23,782 bases of DNA from Oscillibacter sp. (GTDB lineage: Bacteria > Bacillota > Clostridia > Oscillospirales > Oscillospiraceae). The DNA lies in the NCBI GenBank assembly GCA_003522105.1, contig DPGF01000111.1:22090-45871 (forward strand), given 5' to 3'. The first letter of the stretch is position 1, and each line of letters starts with the position of its first letter. The translations under genes were made by a program, and so were the position numbers. This document shows positions 1 to 7,444 of this stretch, one piece after another. The notes under the pieces were generated by a model. It was not told the origin of the DNA. It did not search any database and saw nothing but the letters and a program-made list of their open reading frames with translations.

Positions 1-2424
1 CTGACCGGTTCGAACCAGTTCGTCGGTAACTGGCCCGGCGTCACCGTGGAAAAGAAGGAAGGTAAGCTCAAGAAGCACGATGACGTGGTCATCATGGACC
101 TTCCCGGTATTTACTCCCTGTCCCCCTACACGCTGGAGGAAGTCGTCGCCCGTAACTACCTCATCACCGAGCGTCCCGACGCGATCCTGAACATCATCGA
201 CGGCACGAACCTCGAGCGTAACCTGTATCTCACCACCCAGCTCACTGAGCTCGGCATCCCCGTGGTCATCGCCATCAACATGATGGATATCGTCCGCAAG
301 AACGGTGATGAGATCAACGTCAAGGAGCTCTCCCGTGAGCTTGGCTGCGAGATCATCGAGATCTCCGCACTCAAGGGCGACGGTGTCATGGACGCTGCCG
401 AGGCTGCCATCCGCGCCGCCAAGGGCACCAAGACCGTCCCGATGCACACCTTCTCGGGGCCCGTCGAGCACGCCATTGCTCACATTGAGGAGGCAGCCGT
501 GCACAACATGCCCGAAGAGCAGCAGCGCTGGTATGCCATCAAGATCTTCGAGCGCGACGACAAGGTGCTCGAACAGCTCAAGATCCCTACGGAAACACTC
601 GATCACATTGAAGAGGACATCAAGGCCGCTGAAACGGAGCTTGACGACGATGCCGAGAGCATCATCACCAACGAGCGCTATGTGTATATCGCTCAGCTCA
701 TCAAGGGTTGCTACAAAAAGAAGAGCACCGAGAAGCTCTCTGCTTCCGATAAGATCGATAAGATCGTCACCAACCGATGGCTGGGACTGCCCATCTTCGC
801 GGTCGTGATGTTCTTTGTTTACTACATCGCCATGGTCGCCGTCGGCGCTCCCGCGACCGACTGGGCGAACGACGGCGTGTTCGGCGACGGCTGGCACCTG
901 CTGGGCATCGGTTCCGCCGCCTACGGCGAGGCAAGCGACGAGTACACCGCCGCGACGGAAGCGGCTGACGCTTTCGTCGGCCTTGACATGGAAGATGAGA
1001 ACTTCGACGCCGATGCGGCACTCGAAGAGCTCAAGGCCTTCCAGCCCACGTCCGACACCGCTACTGTTGACGTGGAGGATGAAGAGACCCTCGCCATCAG
1101 CGAGAAGACCGCCTACTACGATATACTGCCCGAAGGCGCGGACAAGATGGACGATGTCGTTCAGATGACCTATGTGGATGCTGTCAGCTACTTCGAAGAG
1201 AACGGCTTTGACGAGCCCGATCCGGCTGACTACGGCGTTTGGGTCCCGGGTGTCCCCGTTCTGATCGGCGATGCGCTTGACGCTGCCGGTACGGCTGACT
1301 GGCTCAACGGCCTGATTCTCGACGGTATCGTCGCCGGTGTCGGAGCGGTGCTCGGCTTCGTGCCGCAGATGCTGGTCCTGTTCCTGATGCTCGCCTTCCT
1401 CGAGGCCTGCGGCTACATGGCCCGTATCGCCTTCGTGCTCGACCGTATCTTCCGTAAGTTCGGCCTTTCCGGTAAATCCTTCATCCCCATGCTCATCGGT
1501 GTGGGCTGCGGCGTTCCGGGCATCATGGCCTCCCGTACCATCGAAAACGAGCGTGACCGCCGTATGACGATCATGACCACCACGTTCATCCCCTGCGGCG
1601 CCAAGGTTCCGTTCATCGGCATGATCGCCGGCGCCCTCTTCGGCGGCAGTGCCTGGGTCTCCACCTCCGCTTACTTCATCGGTATGGCAGCCATTATCAT
1701 CTCCGGTATCATGCTGAAGAAGACCAAGATGTTCTCCGGTGATCCCGCGCCCTTCGTCATGGAGCTGCCTGCCTACCACTGGCCGACCCTCGGCAATGTC
1801 CTGCGCTCCATGTGGGAGCGCGGCTGGTCGTTCATCAAGAAGGCCGGTACCATCATTCTGCTTTCCACCATCTTCGTCTGGTTTACCACCTACTTTGGCT
1901 GGGTCGACGGCACGTTCCAGATGCTTTCCGAGGATCAGATCGACTCCTCTATCCTCGCTAAGATCGGCAACCTGATCGCCTGGATCTTTATCCCGCTCGG
2001 CTGGGGCAACTGGCAGGCGACGGTCGCCTCCATCACCGGCCTTGTCGCCAAGGAGAACATCGTCGGCACGCTCGGCATCCTCTATGGCGGCGGCGACGGC
2101 ACGGTGTATCAGAATCTTGCCATGCACTTCACCGGCATCACGGGCTATTCCTTCCTTGTATTTAACCTCCTGTGCGCTCCGTGCTTTGCCGCCATCGGCG
2201 CGATCAAGCGCGAGATGAACAACGCGAAGTGGACATGGTTCGCCGTCGGCTATCAGTGCGGCTTTGCTTACCTCATTGCCCTGATGATCAACCAGTTCGG
2301 CAACGCCTTCACCGGCAGCCTGAACGTCATCGGCCTGATCGCTGCCATCGCGGCGCTCGCCCTGATCATCTACATGCTCTTCAAGCCCTATAAGGAAGCT
2401 ACCAAGCTGAGCGATAAGCACTGA
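1..2424 (+). CDS. feoB: Ferrous iron transport protein B (FeoB), 5'-truncated by window edge
   Basis: Cytoplasmic-membrane Fe(II) importer with an N-terminal G-protein domain. The frame is open from base 1, so the start codon and P-loop (G1) lie upstream; 807 residues are visible. Numbering from base 1, the G2 region PGVTVE, G3 DLPG (33-36), G4 NMMD (93-96) and G5 SALKG (122-126) are present. A cytoplasmic linker follows, then the membrane region starting near residue 260. Core FeoB signatures are clear: CGYMARIAF, GCGVPGIMASR, FIPCGAKVPF (Cys532), LVAKENIVG and CAPCFAAIGA (Cys725, Cys728). Between the first and second membrane segments lies an unusually long acidic loop (about residues 284-434). 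Codon use is strongly biased, which suggests high expression. A FeoB-associated Cys-rich protein follows 38 bases downstream. A feoA gene would be expected upstream, outside the window. Confidence 0.97.
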   Translation: MTGSNQFVGNWPGVTVEKKEGKLKKHDDVVIMDLPGIYSLSPYTLEEVVARNYLITERPDAILNIIDGTNLERNLYLTTQLTELGIPVVIAINMMDIVRKNGDEINVKELSRELGCEIIEISALKGDGVMDAAEAAIRAAKGTKTVPMHTFSGPVEHAIAHIEEAAVHNMPEEQQRWYAIKIFERDDKVLEQLKIPTETLDHIEEDIKAAETELDDDAESIITNERYVYIAQLIKGCYKKKSTEKLSASDKIDKIVTNRWLGLPIFAVVMFFVYYIAMVAVGAPATDWANDGVFGDGWHLLGIGSAAYGEASDEYTAATEAADAFVGLDMEDENFDADAALEELKAFQPTSDTATVDVEDEETLAISEKTAYYDILPEGADKMDDVVQMTYVDAVSYFEENGFDEPDPADYGVWVPGVPVLIGDALDAAGTADWLNGLILDGIVAGVGAVLGFVPQMLVLFLMLAFLEACGYMARIAFVLDRIFRKFGLSGKSFIPMLIGVGCGVPGIMASRTIENERDRRMTIMTTTFIPCGAKVPFIGMIAGALFGGSAWVSTSAYFIGMAAIIISGIMLKKTKMFSGDPAPFVMELPAYHWPTLGNVLRSMWERGWSFIKKAGTIILLSTIFVWFTTYFGWVDGTFQMLSEDQIDSSILAKIGNLIAWIFIPLGWGNWQATVASITGLVAKENIVGTLGILYGGGDGTVYQNLAMHFTGITGYSFLVFNLLCAPCFAAIGAIKREMNNAKWTWFAVGYQCGFAYLIALMINQFGNAFTGSLNVIGLIAAIAALALIIYMLFKPYKEATKLSDKH

Positions 2425-2462
2425 CGCATTCAATATGATATTCCCCGAAAGGAGTGATTTCC

Positions 2463-2639
2463 ATGTTGCACTGGATTACCGAAAATCTATCAACGATCAT
2501 CGTCTCTGCCATTCTGCTTGCCATAATCATTGCTACCTCTGTTTATCTGATCCGGCAGAGAAAGAAAGGGAGAAGCTCCTGCGGCTGTAACTGTGCACAC
2601 TGCGCTATGCACGGCACTTGTCACAGTAAGCAGCAATAA
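2463..2639 (+). CDS. FeoB-associated Cys-rich membrane protein
   Basis: A 58-residue protein with one N-terminal membrane helix (about residues 10-30), a basic stop-transfer segment (RQRKKGR) and a short Cys/His tail: Cys40, Cys42, Cys44, Cys47 and Cys53, with His46, His50 and His54. This is the layout of the FeoB-associated Cys-rich family (Pfam PF12669), commonly encoded just after feoB. A role as a metal-binding accessory to FeoB on the cytoplasmic side is inference. The ATG at 2463 is chosen over the in-frame GTG at 2454 because AAAGGAG (2448-2454) lies 8 bases before it. The gene sits 38 bases after feoB and is closed by a strong hairpin, so the two probably share a transcript. Confidence 0.88.
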   Translation: MLHWITENLSTIIVSAILLAIIIATSVYLIRQRKKGRSSCGCNCAHCAMHGTCHSKQQ

Positions 2640-2640
2640 A

Positions 2641-2694
2641 AACGGCAGGGGGTGCGGGCAAATGAGCCCGCGCCCCCTGTCGTTGTGCGTTTTT
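2641..2694 (+). terminator. Intrinsic terminator of the feoB unit
   Basis: A 19-bp stem with two wobble pairs (arms 2641-2659 and 2666-2684, loop AAATGA), very GC-rich and preceded by A residues. A five-T run at 2690-2694 follows after a short GTGCG spacer. It starts right after the stop codon of the small Cys-rich gene. Confidence 0.8.
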
Positions 2695-2707
2695 GCGTTT
2701 TGCGGTG

Positions 2708-2737
2708 GGTATTTTTTTGCTCTCGTCCACATAGGCT
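2708..2737 (+). promoter_or_regulatory. Possible sigma-E-like (mother-cell) promoter
   Basis: GGTATTT (2708-2714) and CATAGGCT (2730-2737) resemble the sigma-E -35 (ATATT-like) and -10 (CATAnnnT) elements, about 15 bases apart, upstream of the SpoIVFA-like gene. In Bacillus the spoIVF operon is transcribed by sigma-E. The match is short and imperfect. Confidence 0.25.
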
Positions 2738-2766
2738 ATGGCAGAAATGGACGGGAGGCGAATGAA

Positions 2767-3603
2767 ATGAAGCAGCGCAGACGGCGGTGGACAACATACA
2801 GCGGGCGCGGAAAGCGCGTGGCGGCGCGTACGCACACCGCACGCGATAAAGCAGCGGCTGCGCCGCGTATGCTCTTGCAGCTCATCGTCTGCGGGGTGCT
2901 GTTCGTGGCGCTCGTTGGCCTCAAACTGCTGCTGCCGGGGAATCTGAGCGCGCTGCGCGGTACATTGGGGCAGTGGCTTGTGCGCGACGCGGACTTTGTC
3001 TCGGCGTTTTCCGCCGTCGGGCGCGCGGCGTCCGGCGAGCAGGACTGGGGCGACTCTTTGTCCGAGGCCTATGTTGCGGTGTTCGGTGGAGAGAGCGGCG
3101 CACAGGAGGTTTCGGGCAATCTGATCGGCATGACGGTTTCAGAACAGGAGCTTTCCGGCTTTGCAAATACGCGCGCGCTGCCGCCGCTTGCCGTGGGGGA
3201 GCAGCGCATTCTGGGCATTTCGTATACGGCGCCGCTCAGCGGTACGGTGACGTCGCCGTTTGGGTGGCGGGAAGATCCGAACGGCGCGGGCGAGTGCTTT
3301 CATTATGGCATGGATATTGCAGGTGAGGAGGGGGCTTCCGTTCTCTGCTTTGCCGACGGCACCGTCGGCACGGTGGGGGAGAGCACCATTCTCGGAAACT
3401 ATGTGACAGTCAACCACGAGAGCGGGATTTCAACGCTCTACGCCCATTGCAGCGCCATCACCGCGAGCGCGGGACAAAGCGTCAGAAAGGGTGATGCGAT
3501 TGCCAAAGTCGGCGCGACCGGCAACGCCACGGGCGCGCACCTACACTTTGAAGTGCACGATGGGGAGAAGTATCTGAACCCCGTTTACTATGTGGTTTTC
3601 TGA
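2767..3603 (+). CDS. SpoIVFA-like M23 (LytM) family membrane metallopeptidase
   Basis: A 278-residue protein with a very basic cytoplasmic N-terminus (Arg/Lys-rich, residues 1-35), one membrane helix (about 36-57), a linker, and a C-terminal LytM/M23 domain from about residue 150. The zinc-site residues are all visible: HYGMD (His179, Asp183), YAH (His227) and HLH (His258, His260). The gene overlaps an M50 protease by 14 bases. Together with the downstream radical SAM/DUF2344 genes this matches the clostridial spoIVFA-spoIVFB neighbourhood, so a role in holding or regulating the pro-sigma-K processing protease is the best inference. A peptidoglycan endopeptidase is the alternative, since the active-site residues look intact. 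The start at 2767 is chosen because GGGAGG (2753-2758) lies 8 bases upstream; an in-frame extension to 2593 would run through the preceding terminator. Confidence 0.82.
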   Translation: MKQRRRRWTTYSGRGKRVAARTHTARDKAAAAPRMLLQLIVCGVLFVALVGLKLLLPGNLSALRGTLGQWLVRDADFVSAFSAVGRAASGEQDWGDSLSEAYVAVFGGESGAQEVSGNLIGMTVSEQELSGFANTRALPPLAVGEQRILGISYTAPLSGTVTSPFGWREDPNGAGECFHYGMDIAGEEGASVLCFADGTVGTVGESTILGNYVTVNHESGISTLYAHCSAITASAGQSVRKGDAIAKVGATGNATGAHLHFEVHDGEKYLNPVYYVVF

Positions 3604-4210
3604 GCGCGGGCTTCGCGTTTCACGGAGTTTCTGGCTGCTTGTGCTGCTTGCGGCGGTCGTCAGCCCACTTTCGGTCGTGCTTTCGGTGTTTTTTGCCGCT
3701 GCGCTGCATGAGTGCGGCCATTTGCTGGCGCTCAGGGCATTTCATGTGCCGGTCGAGGGGCTGCATCTCTCTGCTTTCGGCGCGGTGATCCATGCGCGCG
3801 GAGCGCGGCGGCTCTCCTATGGGCGCGAACTGATCGTAACGCTTGCCGGCTGCGGCATGAACCTCGTCTGCGGCTTTCTGACGGCGCTTTTCGCGCTGCG
3901 AGTTTCATGGGAGAACGGCTTTGTCCTCGCGGGCGCGCACCTTCTGCTTTGCGCGTTCAATCTGCTGCCCGTTCCGCCGCTCGACGGCGCGCATGCGCTC
4001 TGCCTTGCGGTTTCTTCGTTGTTCGGCCCAATTGCGGGCGACAGGACGGCGGTGCTGGCGGGAGCGATCGTTTCGCTTGCACTGCTGGGCGCTGCGCTGT
4101 ACTTCTCCGTGTGCCGGCGCGGGGGCGCGCTGTTCCTTTTTGCCTCACTTGCCCTGTTTATCCGCGCCGTTTCGCAACTGAGGCTTGCGAAACGGGTCAT
4201 AAAAGTGTAG
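3590..4210 (+). CDS. SpoIVFB-like M50 site-2 protease
   Basis: An intramembrane zinc metalloprotease of 206 residues. The HECGH motif (HExxH, residues 40-44) lies in a hydrophobic helix, and NLLPVPPLDG (124-133, Asp132) supplies the second M50 motif, with further hydrophobic helices around them. It overlaps the end of the SpoIVFA-like gene by 14 bases, which implies translational coupling. In Bacillus SpoIVFB cleaves pro-sigma-K in the mother cell, and the paired LytM-type protein holds it. The sequence ends about 20 residues after the last helix and lacks the C-terminal CBS domain of the Bacillus enzyme. The family and active site are clear. The sporulation role rests on gene context, and no sigK or spoIVB gene is in the window. 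Confidence 0.85.
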   Translation: MWFSERGLRVSRSFWLLVLLAAVVSPLSVVLSVFFAAALHECGHLLALRAFHVPVEGLHLSAFGAVIHARGARRLSYGRELIVTLAGCGMNLVCGFLTALFALRVSWENGFVLAGAHLLLCAFNLLPVPPLDGAHALCLAVSSLFGPIAGDRTAVLAGAIVSLALLGAALYFSVCRRGGALFLFASLALFIRAVSQLRLAKRVIKV

Positions 4211-4214
4211 AATA

Positions 4215-4252
4215 GCCGAAAATGGAGTGTTGTGCCCATTTTCGGCCTTTTT
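4215..4252 (+). terminator. Intrinsic terminator after the M50 protease gene
   Basis: An 11-bp perfect stem (4215-4225 with 4236-4246, 10-base loop) followed by C and five T residues. It separates the M23/M50 pair from the radical SAM gene. Confidence 0.85.
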
Positions 4253-4280
4253 ATTATTGCTTACTTTGAGGAGAACTTTC

Positions 4281-6113
4281 GTGGATAAGAGATTGGAACG
4301 CATTTTGCCCCGCGTGCAGAAGCCGGCGCGTTATGTCGGCGGGGAATTCAATGCCATTATGAAGGATAAAAGCAAGGTCGACACGCGCGTCGCCTTCTGC
4401 TTCCCCGATACCTATGAGATCGGTATGTCGAACCTTGGTATGCGCATTCTCTACGGCGTGATGAACAACATCGAGGGCGTGTGGTGCGAGCGCTGCTTCG
4501 CGCCCTGGGGCGATATGGAGCAGGAGATGCGCCAGGCCAATATCCCGCTCTACGCGCTGGAGTCGTTCGACCCCATCCGCGATTTTGACATCATCGCCTT
4601 TTCCGTCGGCTATGAAATGGCATTCCCTGCGATGGTCGATATGCTCGACCTTGCGGGCGTTCCGCTGCACGCGAGCGAGCGCACGGCGCTCACGCCACTC
4701 GTTGTTGCGGGCGGTACGGCGATGTACAACTGCGAGCCGATCGCCGACTTTATCGATCTTGCATTCATCGGCGAGGGCGAGGAGATGGACGTCGAGCTCA
4801 TCAAGCTGCACCGTCAGGCGCGGCGCGAGGGCTGGAGCAAGCACGATTTCCTCGTGCGCGCAGCGCAGATCCGCGGCGTCTATGTGCCGAGCCTTTATGA
4901 CGTCGACTACAACGACGACGGTACGGTGAAGTCCATCACACCCAAGGACGGCGCGCCCAAAACGGTACTCAAGCGCATCGTGCAGGACATGGACAAGGCC
5001 TACTATCCGACGAAAACCATCGTCCCCTCGACCGAGATCGTGCAGGATCGCGTTTCACTCGAACTGTTCCGCGGCTGCATCCGCGGCTGCCGCTTCTGTC
5101 AGGCGGGTTACGTCTACCGCCCGGTGCGCAACCGCTCGGAGGAGCTGCTGCGCGGCTATGCCATTGAGGCGGTCGAGGATTCCGGCTATCAGGATATGAC
5201 GCTCTCGTCGCTTTCCACCTCCGACTATCCGCAGCTTGTCGAGCTGTGTGATGACTTAGAGGACTTCTGCGCGCAGCGCCACCTGACGCTGGCGCTGCCG
5301 TCGCTGCGCGCTGACAACTTTTCCATGGCGCTGATGGAGCGGCTGCAAAAGGGCAGAAAAACGGGCCTTACGTTTGCGCCCGAGGCGGGCACGCAGAGAC
5401 TGCGCGACGCCATCAACAAAAATCTCACGGAGGAAGATCTGCTCGAATCCTGCCGCCGCGCATTCGCGGGCGGATACAGCGCGGTCAAACTCTACTTCAT
5501 GCTGGGCCTTCCGACGGAAACGGACGAGGACGTGCTCGGCATTGCCGACATTGCGGCGCATGTGATGCACGCCTGGCGCGAGAGCGCCGTGAACAAGAGC
5601 CGCGGCGTTCGCATCACGGTGTCGACCTCGTGGTTCGTGCCCAAGCCGCACACGGCGTTCCAGTGGGAGCCGCAGATCCCCATTGAAGAGTACGAGCGCC
5701 GCGTCAAGCTCCTGCGCGAGGCGATGACCACCAAATCCGTCACCTACAACTGGCACCCTTCGCCCACGAGCTTTATGGAAGCGGTCATCTCCTGCGGCGA
5801 TCGCAGGCTCGGCAAGGTCATCGAGAGCGCATGGCGCAAAGGCGAAACGCTCAGCGCGTGGGAGGACTATTTTGATCTGAACCGCTGGTTGGAGGCCTTT
5901 GAGGAGTGCGGACTCGACCCGCATTTTTACGCCAACCGCCGCCGCAGCGAGGACGAGATCCTGCCGTGGAGCATGATCTCCTGCGGCGTTGCACCGGGGT
6001 ATTTGAAGCGCGAGCACGCGCTGAGTTATGAGGGCGTGACGACGCCGGATTGCCGCACGCACTGCAACGCCTGCGGCGCAAACTGCCTGGTGGGAGGGAA
6101 ATGCGATGTCTAA
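4281..6113 (+). CDS. TIGR03960-type B12-binding-domain radical SAM protein
   Basis: A 610-residue protein. The N-terminal half resembles the B12-binding-like domain that precedes many radical SAM cores (PLVVAGGTAMYNCEP and FIGEGEE signatures). The radical SAM cluster motif CxxxCxxC is at Cys266, Cys270 and Cys273 (CIRGCRFC), followed by YVYRPVRNR and later FAPEAGTQRLR and KLYFMLGLPTE, typical of this family. A compact Cys-rich tail (Cys591, 595, 598, 602, 608) may bind a second metal or Fe-S centre. The start is the GTG at 4281, 7 bases after GAGGAG (4268-4273); the longer frame from 4227 would begin inside the upstream terminator hairpin. It overlaps the DUF2344 gene by 8 bases. In some genomes the two are reported fused. 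I know of no established reaction. Confidence 0.9.
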   Translation: MDKRLERILPRVQKPARYVGGEFNAIMKDKSKVDTRVAFCFPDTYEIGMSNLGMRILYGVMNNIEGVWCERCFAPWGDMEQEMRQANIPLYALESFDPIRDFDIIAFSVGYEMAFPAMVDMLDLAGVPLHASERTALTPLVVAGGTAMYNCEPIADFIDLAFIGEGEEMDVELIKLHRQARREGWSKHDFLVRAAQIRGVYVPSLYDVDYNDDGTVKSITPKDGAPKTVLKRIVQDMDKAYYPTKTIVPSTEIVQDRVSLELFRGCIRGCRFCQAGYVYRPVRNRSEELLRGYAIEAVEDSGYQDMTLSSLSTSDYPQLVELCDDLEDFCAQRHLTLALPSLRADNFSMALMERLQKGRKTGLTFAPEAGTQRLRDAINKNLTEEDLLESCRRAFAGGYSAVKLYFMLGLPTETDEDVLGIADIAAHVMHAWRESAVNKSRGVRITVSTSWFVPKPHTAFQWEPQIPIEEYERRVKLLREAMTTKSVTYNWHPSPTSFMEAVISCGDRRLGKVIESAWRKGETLSAWEDYFDLNRWLEAFEECGLDPHFYANRRRSEDEILPWSMISCGVAPGYLKREHALSYEGVTTPDCRTHCNACGANCLVGGKCDV

Positions 6114-6768
6114 ATTGCGGCTGGTTTTTGTCAAGGAGCATCAGGCGTCCTACATTTCGCATCTTGACGTGATGCGCACGTTCCAGCGCGTGTTCCCGCG
6201 CGCGGGCCTTTCCATCAAACACTCCAACGGCTTCCACCCGCACCCCATTTTGTCCATTGTGCTGCCGCTTCCCGTGGGACAGTCGAGCGAATGCGAGATC
6301 CTGGACTTTGAAAGCGTGGAGGAGAGCACCGGCGAGGGGGTTGCCGAGGCGCTGAACACCGGCATGCCCGCGGGATTGCGCGTGCTGAACTGCTACGGCG
6401 TGACGCGCCCCGTGCGCGAGATGGTCAATCTGCGCGCGCAGCTCGAAATGGAGTACGACAACGGCGTGCCGGAGGGGGCATGCGAGCGCATCCGCACGCT
6501 ATTTACGCAGGAAGAGATCTTTGTTGAAAAGCGCACGAAGCACAAGGGTATGACCGAACTGAACATCGCGCCGCTTCTTCGTTCGCTGACGCTGACGGAG
6601 GAGGAGAATCTGATCCGCGCCGATGCCGTCGTCGCCGCGCAGGATCCCGGGCTCAACCCTGCGCTCATCGGCGCGGCCGTCGCGCGGCACCTGCCGGAGA
6701 TCGCACCGGACTTTGTCCGTGTGCGCAGAAAAGAAGTTTACGACAAGGATATGAACGTTTTCCGCTGA
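6106..6768 (+). CDS. TIGR03936/DUF2344 family radical SAM-associated protein
   Basis: A 220-residue protein starting with the family's typical N-terminus (KLRLVFVKEHQASYISHLD), followed by RAGLSIKHSNGFHPHP and ILSIVLPLPVGQ. These match the DUF2344 domain (PF10105) found next to, or fused to, TIGR03960 radical SAM proteins. The ATG at 6106 overlaps the upstream stop and has a GGAGGG ribosome site at 6093-6098. The tight coupling argues that it works with the radical SAM protein, perhaps as a substrate-binding partner (inference). In many clostridia rng and rplU come next; here rplS follows behind its own promoter and leader. Confidence 0.88.
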   Translation: MSKLRLVFVKEHQASYISHLDVMRTFQRVFPRAGLSIKHSNGFHPHPILSIVLPLPVGQSSECEILDFESVEESTGEGVAEALNTGMPAGLRVLNCYGVTRPVREMVNLRAQLEMEYDNGVPEGACERIRTLFTQEEIFVEKRTKHKGMTELNIAPLLRSLTLTEEENLIRADAVVAAQDPGLNPALIGAAVARHLPEIAPDFVRVRRKEVYDKDMNVFR

Positions 6769-6792
6769 GAAAAGCACATTTTTTCTCTTTTT
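6767..6792 (+). terminator. Weak terminator-like hairpin after the DUF2344 gene
   Basis: A 7-bp AT-rich stem (GAGAAAA 6767-6773 with TTTTCTC 6781-6787) followed by five T residues. The stem is weak and overlaps the stop codon, so termination may be partial. Confidence 0.35.
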
Positions 6793-6803
6793 GTAAAAAG
6801 TGC

Positions 6804-6832
6804 TTGCAATTCGTTCTGCTGTATGATATGCT
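6804..6832 (+). promoter_or_regulatory. Promoter for rplS
   Basis: TTGCAA (6804-6809) and TATGCT (6827-6832), 17 bases apart, each match sigma-A consensus at 4 of 6 positions. It lies directly before the structured rplS leader. Confidence 0.5.
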
Positions 6833-6846
6833 ACCATAGCTTGAAA

Positions 6847-6922
6847 AGGGCGGTCCTCTGCCGTGCGCGGGTGAAAGAATCCCAAAAGCGCCACAGAAAA
6901 GCGGTCAAGAACGCCTATAAAT
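6847..6922 (+). ncRNA. Ribosomal protein L19 leader (structured 5' UTR)
   Basis: This leader has an outer helix closing GGCG (about 6849) against CGCC (about 6912) immediately before the ribosome site AGGAGG (6923-6928). Inside is a GC-rich hairpin (CGGG...TCCC) with a purine-rich GTGAAAGAA loop region. The position and layout fit the L19 leader motif described upstream of rplS in Firmicutes, thought to mediate autogenous control. The assignment is by position and hand folding only, with no covariance search. Confidence 0.55.
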
Positions 6923-6937
6923 AGGAGGAAATTACCC

Positions 6938-7279
6938 ATGGATCTCATCAAAGAGCTCGAATCCCAGCAGCTGAAGAAGGAAATGCCCGTTGTCAACGTC
7001 GGCGATACCGTCCGCGTTCACGTCAAGATCAAGGAAGGCTCCCGCGAGCGTATCCAGGTCTTCGAGGGCATCGTTATCGCGAAGAAGCACGGCGGTCTTG
7101 AGGAGACCTTCACCGTTCGTCGTCTCGCCTACGGCGTCGGCGTCGAGAAAGTGTTCCCCGTCCATTCTCCCCTCATCGAGAAGGTCGAGACCGTGCGCAG
7201 CGGTTATGTCCGCCGCGCTAAGCTCTATTACCTGCGCGGCCGCGTCGGTAAGGCTGCCAAGATCCGCGAGAAGCTGTAA
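6938..7279 (+). CDS. rplS: 50S ribosomal protein L19 (bL19)
   Basis: A 113-residue, highly basic protein of normal bL19 length, located at the 30S-50S interface in the ribosome. Recognisable family segments include PVVNVGDTVRVHVKIKEG, RIQVFEGIVIAKK, TFTVRRLAYGVGVEKVFP and SGYVRRAKLYYLRGR. The start ATG at 6938 is 9 bases after AGGAGG. Codon use is strongly biased, as expected for a ribosomal protein. The gene has its own promoter, leader and terminator, so it is probably a single-gene transcript, with some readthrough to lepB possible. The following rbgA encodes a 50S assembly GTPase, a common neighbourhood. Confidence 0.98.
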   Translation: MDLIKELESQQLKKEMPVVNVGDTVRVHVKIKEGSRERIQVFEGIVIAKKHGGLEETFTVRRLAYGVGVEKVFPVHSPLIEKVETVRSGYVRRAKLYYLRGRVGKAAKIREKL

Positions 7280-7297
7280 GACAGATTCTTTGAGAAC

Positions 7298-7331
7298 AAA
7301 AAAGCGTGGTTTTTGCAACCACGCTTTTTTT
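7298..7331 (+). terminator. Intrinsic terminator of rplS
   Basis: GCGTGGTT (7304-7311) pairs with AACCACGC (7317-7324). The stem is preceded by six A residues and followed by seven T residues, a canonical terminator. Confidence 0.92.
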
Positions 7332-7332
7332 G

Positions 7333-7360
7333 TTGCCTTTTTCAAAAAGCGTGCTACAAT
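7333..7360 (+). promoter_or_regulatory. Extended -10 promoter for lepB
   Basis: TTGCCT (7333-7338) and TACAAT (7355-7360) are 16 bases apart, with the extended -10 element TGC just before the -10 box. It starts directly after the rplS terminator and leaves a leader of about 75 bases before lepB. Confidence 0.6.
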
Positions 7361-7444
7361 AATACATTAGAAAATCAGGCGCATTTTGCCGCAAAGAGGA
7401 GCATCGCTTTTCTTTTGCGCGGGCGCTGCATTGAGGAGACCAAA

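Noticed and set aside
2593..2766. Upstream in-frame extension of the M23 peptidase gene
   Set aside because: It would start inside the Cys-rich gene and run through the feoB terminator. The ATG at 2767 has a well-placed ribosome site.
7313..7444. Upstream in-frame extension of lepB
   Set aside because: It would begin inside the rplS terminator and span the promoter; the ATG at 7445 has GAGGAG at the right distance.
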